From assembly GCA_030248215.1 (NCBI GenBank), contig JASANG010003752.1, forward strand, positions 682,001-746,000: a stretch of 64,000 bases of DNA, in the 5' to 3' direction. This DNA is from Enoplolaimus lenunculus. Its lineage: Eukaryota; Nematoda; Enoplea; Enoplida; Thoracostomopsidae. This document shows, piece after piece, positions 10,675 through 20,180 of the stretch. Every line of letters starts with the position of its first letter. The first letter of the stretch is position 1. Made by a program: the position numbers and the translations under genes. The notes beneath the pieces were generated by a model, which did not search any database, was not told the origin of the DNA, and saw only the letters and a list, made by a program, of their open reading frames with translations.

Positions 10675-13600
10675 ATGGGTGAATTCGAAGAAGCTTTGAA
10701 GCAAAGTAAGTCGATGGATTCAAATTCGAATAAAACACGTAGTTCTAATATTAGTAGCGTTCCGGTTCAAAACTATACTGGCCTGGGTACTGGGCATAAG
10801 TATGAGCCTAAATCTAAACTTAACTAATGTGATCATCGAGTTTTACGCTGACAAGAATGCAGAATTCCCGGAAGAACCAGACTAAGGAAGTCAAGTCAGG
10901 CACGTCTCCGTATTTCTGTTGATAACTAAAGGTTAAATTGGTATGATGAGTCCTTTTCGAAACCAGAATCCTGGCTACACCAATATCAGGTTTACAATTA
11001 AATGCTATAAAACGAAATATTTTGTTTCCAGGCCGCTCGCAACAGTTGCGGCTGGTTGCATTTATTGCGACAACGCTTAGCACCGTCGCAGTAACAGCAT
11101 GTCTGATTACGTTTCCAATGGTAATCAGCTACGTTCAAACGTTACAAGCTGAAATTGATGGTGAAGTTACGTACTGTATGGTAAGAGTTTGATCCCTCTG
11201 TTCAGTTGGAATTTATTACTTTTGCTAGGAAAAATGAGAGAAAACATTTCACTTGAACTGATGCATAGTTGACCGATGACAAATGAAAAATTTTAAGCAA
11301 ACTAAAAAATTAATGTATAGATTCTATTTAGTGAACAAAATGAAATTTGCTTTAGGGTACAAAGCGTAAAGCCCTATTCACACGTGCAAGTTTTTCTGCG
11401 AGAACTTGCCGCGGCAAATTGCACGCAGAACTTGGCGGCAATAGGTTCAGTGAACTGGAATGCTTGTTCACACATGTGAACTAAAATTTCTAGTTATAAT
11501 TTTTAATGAATTATTTGAAGCTGCAAGTTTTTCGAACGGGCTTTTGGATAAAACATGCAAGTGCAAGTTGCATCCGCAAGATTTTGCAGCAAAAACTTGC
11601 ACGTGTGTATAGAGTTTAATATTTTGTACTGTAAAACACACTTTGGAACGACCTTCATTAATTGAAAATATTTCCATTAAATGCTACTACAGAATTGCTT
11701 CGATAAAATTCATATGTACAGATTGGATCTCAACTTTTACACTCCAATTACCTTTGGCATTGTTGCGTATATTTGTTACCGACGAAATTTAGAAAAGTCT
11801 ACTAAAACCAAACGGACGTTACCATTTTATAACAAAAAACTTCTGACAGGGGAGGCATGCCCTCCCTCCCCGCCATGCGTCTGGTTCCGCTATGGAACGC
11901 ATTATATATACACTTTTTTCCCATTTTAATGCGATATAATTAGAGTCGTAGCCAACTGGTCGACAACATACCTTCAAGTTTAGCTTTACGTTGACTTTAC
12001 AAGACTAAAAGTGTAGCTAAACAGGTTTATAGATAACGATAATTTAGTTGTATTTCTAGGGCAAATCGCGTGACATTGTCCGCCGTATGGCAGAACTCGC
12101 TCAAACCGACGACAAAACAGAAGGCTCAACGATGGCTCGTCTTGTGAGCATTTTGAACGCAGCGGATCCGAATGTGAAAACGGAACATTTCTTGCAGAAA
12201 CGTCAAGCGTTCGACTTTTCTTGTAAGAATTTATATACATCGCTCAAAGTGTTTCAAATGAATACGAGTTTAAAATATAAATCTTAACGCGGTGTGTAAA
12301 CACCCGAAATTATCAAATGAGTTTGGACGTCTGAATTAATCCCAATGCAAAGACGAATATATTATTTGGATGCATTTTGTTGCTGGATTAGATATTTTCA
12401 GCAGAACTCTACACTGCAAAGCATGGTGAGTCCGATTGACTCTCTCCGAAATAGGCTTTGCCGGACTCCATAAACTGAGTCAAATTCGACTCCGCCTGAG
12501 TCAAATTCGACTCACTGAGCGATTCATTGAGTCGAATTTGACTCTGGCGGAGTCGAATTTTGACTCCTTCTGTGTAGTCCAGAAAAGCCTATTTCGGAGA
12601 GAGTCAATTTGACTCACCATTTTTTGCAGTGTATTAGTAATTGATTTGCATAACGAAACCTGAGTGTCTCAATTTAATGCTTCTAATTAAGGCTTTTTGC
12701 CTTTTCATAGTATGCATCGGTACAATATTTAAAGCTGCCTAGTCCAGTGTCACGGAACGTTTATTGATCTATATTGATCACGATTATGGGTTAATAAATA
12801 ACATTTTTGGACTCGCCATGCTTAATTTTGGCTTATATTAATTTTTTATGTTACTTTCAGTTTTCCAAAAAGTCCGCTGAACAAGAATCTCTTTAATTTG
12901 TTCGTCTGCATAAATTGGCATTTTGCATCGGTTTGAAACTAATTTGTAAATCCATGCAGAATGGTTAATGATTTTATCGTCAAATATTATAGGCTGTACC
13001 TGCCACCGTGGCCTTCCAGGACCTCCAGGACATGATGGTCGCGATGGTCGAGACGGCGTTGATGGTGATATGGGCCGACCAGGAGAAAATGGCCGACCTG
13101 CAACCTTTACTTTGCCGGATCCAGTTTTCCCACCACAGTGCCCGTGCGAAGCTGATCAAGGACCCCAAGGTCCACAAGGACCTAAAGGCTCGCCAGGCAA
13201 TCCCGGCCGAGATGGAACTCCCGGCGAACGAGGCGCCGATGGCCCACCTGGTCCACCAGGGCCACAAGGACCGCTTGGCAGCATTGGTCAACCTGGACCT
13301 AAAGGTCGACCTGGACCTGCTGGCAGTTTGCGAGATGTCACCGGCCCACCAGGTCCTCCAGGCCCACCTGGACGACCTGGACCACCAGGACCACCAGGCA
13401 AAGCTGGAGATCGAGGCCGAGATGGTGCCACTGGCTCTATTGGTATGTTTTTGCTTTTATTATACACTGTAATGATAGCATTAACAAAAACAGCAGCAAA
13501 CTAAGTTGTGGTGTAAATAATAAACTGTTTTCGGCCTCAGAGTTTATTTTTAGTCCATTTTCACCACTGCAAGCTAACTGTTATTTTGGTGCGTACAGTT

Positions 13601-14243
13601 TCAGCATGTTTTAATACCAGGATGTAACCGAATATTCGTTTTCGTTTCTGTTTCCGTTAAAAATCGGTTTCCGTTTTCGTTTCCGTTAAAGAAATGCCGG
13701 AAATTCAGTTATTTCTATGCTCAAAAATTAATTGTAAATTACGTATACATCTCGCAATTTGTTATTGCAGGTATGACACGAGTGTTTGAAATAGAATATA
13801 TATTACGAAATTGATCTAAAATCTTTATTTTTTCTGGTGTATCCGCTATTTTTCTTTAAATTTTACAAAGCCCGATGAATATTTGCATACCTCAATTGTG
13901 TTGGCAGAAAAATAAACATCTTTGAAACTTTTATACTTAAGTATCCGTTTTTCGTTTCCGTTTCAGTGATTTTGATAAATATCCGTTTCAGTGCTCGTTA
14001 ATTTTACTATCCGGTTACACCCTGTGACTGAAAATGAATTAGTAAAAAATTGTTAGAATTTTTATTTATAGTTAGGTATCTCAATAACGTTTTCGTTGAT
14101 TTTCAGGTCTACCTGGCGATGCCGGTCAGCGTGGCCGAGATGGTCAACCCGGCCTTAACGGCGAACGAGGTCCACCCGGTCCAGATGGCGCTGTCGGCTC
14201 ATGTGACCATTGTCCAGCAGCTCGGTTGGCTCCTGGCTATTAG
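10675..14243 (+). CDS. Nematode cuticle collagen, copy A
   Basis: Five exons: 10675-10705, 11032-11180, 12060-12222, 12993-13442, 14107-14243; 309 aa, the usual size of the family. Residues 1-60 hold a short cytosolic head ([11 protein letters not shown]) and a hydrophobic signal-anchor/cuticle-collagen N domain ([20 protein letters not shown]). Residues 61-114 are the conserved linker with a dibasic KR that could be the processing site. A CCTC cluster follows at 115-118, then a first Gly-X-Y block, a cysteine linker (QCPCE), a longer Gly-X-Y block with one break (GSLRDVTG), and the family C-terminus [14 protein letters not shown]. Known role: secreted, trimerised, cross-linked by cysteines and tyrosines, and laid into the cuticle. 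An AATAAA lies about 200 bases after the stop. Introns 2, 3 and 4 contain small inverted-repeat elements. Copy B follows in tandem with the same exon lengths and phases. Confidence 0.95.
11370..11616. mobile_element. CACGTGCAAGTTTTTG inverted-repeat element in collagen A intron 2
   Basis: Ends AGCCCTATTCACACGTGCAA and AAAAACTTGCACGTGTGTAT are inverted. Related diverged stretches are near 340-420 and 41281-41470, and a right end at 41815-41888 (CAAAAACTTGCACGTGTGAA). Confidence 0.6.
12411..12632. mobile_element. Fold-back element, copy 2, in collagen A intron 3
   Basis: Ends ACACTGCAAAGCATGGTGAG and CTCACCATTTTTTGCAGTGT. Long palindromic arms with repeated GAGTCAAATTCGACTC units fold into a hairpin. 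Confidence 0.75.
13618..14024. mobile_element. GTAACCGGATA inverted-repeat element in collagen A intron 4
   Basis: Ends CAGGATGTAACCGAATATTC and ACTATCCGGTTACACCCTG are inverted. TTTCCGTTTCCGTT-type tracts fill both sides. It makes up most of the intron. Confidence 0.65.
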
Positions 14244-14439
14244 AGCGATCCGGTCATCAATCGTATAATGTCATTTTCACGCATTTGACCTCAACGCTAA
14301 ACAACCATACCGCACGTATTATCAAACATATATTACTTATCCCGGTGTTTACTGACAAATAGTATGCCCTGTTCACCCTTAGTATCATACTAGTTTCCCC
14401 AAACGCGTTTTGGCCGTTCTGAATTATAAAGTCATATTA

Positions 14440-14445
14440 AATAAA
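14440..14445 (+). promoter_or_regulatory. Poly(A) signal AATAAA of collagen copy A
   Basis: A canonical AATAAA lies 197 bases after the copy A stop codon, a plausible 3' UTR distance. No comparably placed canonical hexamer was noticed after copy B. Confidence 0.45.
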
Positions 14446-14978
14446 ACTTCATAGAAAAAGCTAAACTTTGCTTCTAAACTAATTCTAAGTTAAGCAGTAT
14501 CATGAAACGAACATTTTCTAACAAAAAATATTAATCACGTTGTCAGAAATTCAACCCCAGTCGAAATCTGAAAAGCTTCAGTTGTAGCTGACTTTTCACC
14601 TTTGATAAAAATTCAGAACTCGCCATTTTGTCGCGCGTATTTATTCAAAAAGCATACTTTATACATTTCAAGCATTCAATATAGTTATTATATATATTTT
14701 ACTTAGTTTTTAGACATCAGTACGTCTTATTATTTCTATCGTTTAGTTTCCATTCTTTTCTCTTTTTTCAGCATTGTTAACGCGATAAATGTGATTGGAA
14801 GGTATTAACTGTTTTAATGTTATTAACATTGTTAAATTGCGTTCTTGTTAATATATTTTTTGTTGATTTACGGCCAGAGTTGATCTCTGTATTGTTAATA
14901 TATCTATTTAAACAGCATATCCGTTGCACTGTTCCGTATGGCATTTTAGCTGATATAGATGGCTTTCGGTGCATTTTC

Positions 14979-15157
14979 GACCCATAAACATCAGGGGCGA
15001 ATTTCTGCACGGTTGCAAACGAATAAGCTTAAGCTTTCGACTATTTTTTCCTCAGGCTTAGGCTTACGTATAAACTCATAGTTACGCGTAGGCTTTGGCT
15101 TGGGCTTAAGCTAAGACATATGCATATACTAATGGTACGGCCGTGTTCTGAAGTATT
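14979..15157 (+). mobile_element. TTAGGC-core element, decayed
   Basis: It begins GACCCATAAACATCAGGGGC, has a core with CAGGCTTAGGCTTACG and GTAGGCTTTGGCTTGGGC, and ends at a diverged GTACGGCCGTGTTCTGAAG. It lies just after collagen copy A. Confidence 0.55.
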
Positions 15158-15610
15158 GTCAGCATTTTCTGACCAGAATTTAATTAATTTTCAAAAAAAT
15201 ATAATTTAAAGTAAAAAAACTCGACATATTTTTACGTGAAAACTGTTTTGGAACAAACACATAGCAAATTGAACCGAAAAAATATATTAATCAAAATTAG
15301 TAATATTTTGAGAAAATTATTTGTTTTTCGTTGCAGTTTCGTATGCCAGCGGTCAGTGTAACTGTATAACTGGGTCTGTGCAGATAACAATGTTACCTGT
15401 TCTGTAATGTTTTGCGCATACATTTTATCGTTTTTGGTTATTTGTTATGGCGGTTTAACACCGTTTTTGTTTCGTTTTTCATTCAAGTAAAAGCTAAAAA
15501 AATTGCAGTTCTTTCTTGCAGAGTTGTGGAAAGTGAACCAACGCTTGACACTTATGAAAAAGGTAATGGGATGCTAGAAAACATGAAAATAGATACAAGA
15601 TCACAAAAAT

Positions 15611-15800
15611 GGCCAATGTTACTTTTATAGGGCCGTAACAGTTGATTAACAATGGTCCTAACTTTAAGCCTAAGCGTTGCAAATGTATATTCCTAAGTGT
15701 AAGGTCAAGCCTAAGCCTAAAAGCCTTGGCAAAAATTTAGTCTAGAATCTAAGCCTACTCTTTTACACACCCACCAGAAACCGGGACGCCCCTAAAGGTA
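15611..15800 (-). mobile_element. TTAGGC-core element, reverse orientation
   Basis: It begins GGCCAATGTTACTTTTATAG, has a core of AAGCCTAAGC-type units, and ends CCAGAAACCGGGACGCCCCT, the complement of the GGGGCGTCC...TTTCTGG end seen in other copies. Confidence 0.6.
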
Positions 15801-16088
15801 GTATAGGCTAACAAAAATTCTGACAAACGTTTAATGATAGAGCAAGCACTAAAAACCTTAATGCAAAATTTTGGTTTGGATTTCATTGTAATCTCGTGTT
15901 TTGCAGAGTCTATTACGAGAACAAGGTGAAGGTCTACATTTTGCTGCAGCCGTGGCGGGTTTTGAACCCACGTTTGCGAAATATCAAGGGGTTTTATGCA
16001 AAATTGAATGAATGCAAAAACTGAACATAAAGACTTCGTCCTGCTTAGACGTTGTTTGTCTCTTAGTCCCAGAACACAAAAATGAAGT

Positions 16089-16230
16089 ACACTGCAAAAA
16101 ATGGTAAGTCAAATTGTCTTTCTCAGTGAGTCGAATTTGACTCTGGTGCAGTCGAATTTGACTCAGTTTGTGTAGTCCGGAAAAGCCTATTTCGGAAAGA
16201 GTGAATTTGACTCACCATTTTTTGCAGTGT
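16089..16230. mobile_element. Fold-back element, copy 3, internally deleted
   Basis: Ends ACACTGCAAAAAATGGTAAG and CTCACCATTTTTTGCAGTGT; the left arm is shorter than in other copies. Confidence 0.7.
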
Positions 16231-17065
16231 AGTATGGTAGTAAAATTATCAACCTAACTAAAAAAATGAACGTTAAGATTGAATTCGAAGCAAATTCAAA
16301 TATAAGATCAATATTAAGATTGTTCAAATTTTCACGAAAGCAGTACAACAGCATCCATTGCAACATCTGAAAGCGGCTTTCATGTCAATGTAAAAGACAT
16401 ATGCAAGTAAAAGAAATTTGACAGGCTTACATTCTGATCATTACGATGAATTGTTTATTAAAGTTTAATTAAACAAAATAATTTTGCAAGCGAACAGATG
16501 CTACTGTGCTTGAGTTCTACCTTTAGACAACTGGCTTTAACCAACGATAACCTTGACCTCTGCCCTAAACAGAGATCAAATGAAAAATCTGTGTTATCAT
16601 TTTGTACTTAAATTCTGTTTGGCTTCTGGTTCGCTTCACTCCCGCGCTTTTTTGTACTATCATATGTTGCACAAGCCCCGCCGGAATATCTACATTCGCC
16701 GCTGCAGTTTCGGACAGTAAATGAAAACATTTTTCGTTTGTAAAAATGATGCTAACAAATATTGTTAAAATACTTTATGAATAAGGACTCTGATAAGCTG
16801 AGTCGAACGGTAGCCAAATTGAGACCAACGGGGCCAGCGTCACTAGAAAAAATTTACTTGTCACAGAAAAGTTAGCTACGTTTGTAGCTTATGTGAAATC
16901 TTCGCATGTCCGTTCGAAATTTCGTTTGGTCGCCCAAAACACCTTGATCTGGCCGTACATAACGTAAACTACTTTAGCAGTGTTTTATTGAGCTTCAACG
17001 CAGCTGCATTTTTTAATTAGGATAAACGCGTTTTAGCACATCAGTGCGTTTAATTTCCATCTTTT

Positions 17066-17230
17066 GGCCCATGTAAACATCAGGGGTGGAGGGTTTTTCT
17101 GTCGGACTAGAAAAGGATAAGCTTAAGCGTTAAACTAATTTTTTGCTTGGCTTAGGCTTAAGCTTAGGCTTAGTCCTAGGCTTAGGCATATGCTTATAAT
17201 ACTGTTCCGTCCCTGTTCTTTACATTGGCC
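17066..17230 (+). mobile_element. TTAGGC-core element, complete
   Basis: The ends GGCCCATGTAAACATCAGGG and CCCTGTTCTTTACATTGGCC form a terminal inverted repeat. The core has GGCTTAGGCTTAAGCTTAGG and a TTTTTTGCTTGGC lead-in. No coding sequence. Confidence 0.75.
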
Positions 17231-17770
17231 CATCTTTTTTACACAAACCAGACCATGACATTTGGCGTCCAAGGTAAAAAATTGCAACGCCATGAGGTGT
17301 TTCAAACTCACTGGCGGACACGTGCGTCCCCACGAGGGGGCACTGGGGGACAGTGCCCCCACAAATTAGGTTGTTGTCCTCCAAATTGACTCGGTCTAAA
17401 TGTAAACAATCTTGAGTTGCCACTGCAGGGGCGTGGCAAAATTATTCGGTTGCCTCCAAACGCAATTTTCTGCGGCCGCCCAAGCTGATGGATCTAAAGA
17501 GGACAACTTCGGCCTAGAGCGCCCGACAAAGGTCAAAACCAACATTTTCTATCAATGTTTAGCAATAAAACTAAGTTTTGCTTCTCGCTTGTTTTCGTCG
17601 CAGGTTTTGCCGACTATTTTATCTCGCGTCCTTTTTAGAAATGTCTGAATCAACCATGATTCAAACCATAACGCATTCAATAAGCAATAATTGTTTAATA
17701 ATGAGGTTATGTGACAGCAAACACAACAACACGTGAAAAGCGCAGCTGGTAACTAATATACAGAGTAAGC

Positions 17771-17896
17771 GGCCCATGTTACTTTAAGGGACGTCCAGGT
17801 TTCTGGTGTGTCTATAAAAGAGTAGGTTTAGATTGTAGATTACATTTTTTGCTTAGGCTTAGGCGTAGGCTAAAGAATACGTTTAATTTGCGGCCT
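17771..17896 (+). mobile_element. TTAGGC-core element, truncated right end
   Basis: Left end GGCCCATGTTACTTTAAGGG, then GTCCAGGTTTCTGGTGTG and a short core GCTTAGGCTTAGGCGTAGG; the right inverted end is missing. Confidence 0.65.
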
Positions 17897-17986
17897 GGTG
17901 CAGCATATTAATCAGCTGATGAACTTCAAGTTGGGTTGATATGCTATACTAAAGTTTTTTATCTACAAGACTCTCTTACATTTTAT

Positions 17987-18203
17987 GGCCCGTGTAAAGA
18001 TCAGGGGCGGATAGTTTTTCAATAGGATTAGAATAGAGTACGCTTACGCTTTAGACTAATTTTTTTGCTTGGCTTACGCTTAGGCCTAAGTTTAGGCTTA
18101 GGAATATGCTCATTCTTACGCTTATGTTTAGGCTTAGGCTTAATAGGCTTAGGTTTAGGAATACGCAAATAATACTGTTCTGCCCCTGTTATCTACATTG
18201 GCC
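17987..18203 (+). mobile_element. TTAGGC-core element, complete
   Basis: Ends GGCCCGTGTAAAGATCAGGG and CCCCTGTTATCTACATTGGC are inverted. The core has two TTAGGC clusters split by GAATATGCTCATTCTTACGC. Confidence 0.75.
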
Positions 18204-18673
18204 CATTTCATGACGCCATTTCAGTGTTTTCGGCCAAAAGTAGCAGCTGCAAGTTCTTCCTGTCAAAAAATTGCTCGTGAAAATTACAACTGTGAGTTGC
18301 AAATAACAATTGACAATGATAAGCGTCATTAATCATTTGTCATAAAGCCTTAGGGCATGCTTATTTAATGATTACAGATACTCAGGACATTTATATCACA
18401 ACTTACATGACGTCCATCACGTCGGTAACTTGGCGGAATGGCGCGGATCACAACGGGGTCCCCACGAAAATTATCCGCCGGGTGGGGTATGGTGGGGTCG
18501 AAAATTCTTACCCCGTGACATCTCTGGATATTCTAGTAACTAATATATTTGCACATGCATGGAACTTCTTTCGACTAGTCGCGTAATATTAGCAGCAATT
18601 ACTGTAGATGATATGAATGATATTGAAGAACATGAGGTAACTTTACACAATGGCAGGAAGCTCCAGTCGTCTC

Positions 18674-18833
18674 GGGCCCGTAGCCAAGGGGGGGCAGGGG
18701 GCTCAACCCCCCCTGAAAATTTTTGGGCTTCCCAGAAAGTTTTCAACCTTGCTTGTAACTCAATGAAAACCCTTGAATGCCCCTCCTGAAAAAATTTAGC
18801 ACCCCCTACCAAGGTGAGCTGGCTACGGGCCTG
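18674..18833. mobile_element. GGCCCGTAGCCA inverted-repeat element
   Basis: It begins CGGGCCCGTAGCCAAGG and ends GGTGAGCTGGCTACGGGCCT. Further copies or parts: 122-213, 33312-33478, 39185-39330, 58602 onward, 59538-59707. Confidence 0.65.
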
Positions 18834-19074
18834 AGTCGACTACGGATTTTTGAATGTATTCGGGTATTATATGCGTACAAAATATTACCTAACCGCAATA
18901 ATCTATTAGGCACAAACCATAATTTAAGCTGTTCCGATTAATGTGGGCAACGCAATGGGTACAATAAACCCCCATATGCATGCTTGGCTGAAATGCTTAA
19001 GCGTTTCTCTGCAAAGCACGGTTGAAAACTATAAAAGCAAAGGGGTGAGGCTATATTTTCCGTGCAGATCTGTG

Positions 19075-19266
19075 GGCCCATGTTACTTTAAAGGCGCGTC
19101 CACGTTTCTGGTGGGTCTACAAAAGAGTAGTTTTAGATTCTAGATTACATTTTTTTGCATAGGCTTAGGCTTAGGCTTAGAAACACACTTTGGCAACGCT
19201 TAGGCTTAGGCTTAGGCTTAGGAATACGCTTAATCTACTGTTACGCCTCTTAAAGTAACATTGGCC
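19075..19266 (+). mobile_element. TTAGGC-core element, complete
   Basis: Ends GGCCCATGTTACTTTAAAGG and CCTCTTAAAGTAACATTGGC are inverted. The core holds exact TTAGGC runs of three to four units, the cleanest in the window. Confidence 0.8.
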
Positions 19267-19934
19267 GATCTGCGCGTTGCTGTCCGCCACCGTGTGTTAT
19301 CGTCAAGGATAGGGCTAAATTATGCGTGCGGTAAAGTGCGTCGTAGTCCGTCGCTGTGCGTTTATCATGCGTGAGTATTAAATGCGCATACGACAATGAC
19401 CGCGGACGGACGATGATGAATGGCAACAGACTGCGACGGACGACAATATAATTTTTAAAAAAGTGTAGCGTTGCCCTTCAAATGTCCGAATCTGAAGTAT
19501 CCAAATGTGCCAAGATTTGGCACTTCAGGGTTGGCTGAACCCTCACCTTTACCATATTCCAGTATCATGTGGGTATATATGTAATCTTGTCGGACGTTCT
19601 CGCAAAAACCATAAAAATCGTGTGTCATTGATATACAAATTACCGTTATCTCAGACTTTTACCGCATTCAAAACTCTTAAAACTATCGTTTACAACTACA
19701 AGGTAGAACAAAGTTTAATATAAAAATCTCGTCAAAATGTACTTAATATATTAACAGTCAGTGATTAACCACCACGCGACCTTGTTTTTGAGTAAAATTT
19801 CATTTTTCAAACAATATCGCTTTCAATTTAAAATCAAACTCTGGTGTCTGCAATTTCAAAGTTGATTTTCACTTTATGTAATGTTTCTGTAAAATATGGT
19901 AATTGCGTTTGATCGTGATTTCAATTTACACATA

Positions 19935-20040
19935 GCCTATATTTATATATATATATAAACATACATACATACATATATATGTATATATACATATATATTA
20001 TTTATTATTTATTTATTTATTTATTTATTTATGTATATAT
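19935..20040. repeat. AT and ATTT microsatellites
   Basis: TATATATATA, CATACATACATA and (ATTT)n runs, about 140 bp upstream of collagen B exon 1. Both collagen copies have such a tract upstream. Confidence 0.85.
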
Positions 20041-20180
20041 TGTTTTCTCCAGTTGCTCAATTTTGTGATTTAAAAGCGTTTCAGGAGTTGGCATATTCAG
20101 TAATATATTATTTAACGTCGCGCATTTTGTGTATATACAACTAACTATCTTGCGAACCACAGATCTAGTGACTGCGTTCA

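Noticed and set aside
12980-13291. Long antisense frames across collagen exon 4 (also 22183-22500)
   Set aside because: Open only because the Gly-Pro-rich sense strand lacks stops on the other strand.
19159-19221. True chromosome end
   Set aside because: The TTAGGC runs are only three to four units long, degenerate, lie between inverted ends and are flanked by genes on both sides.
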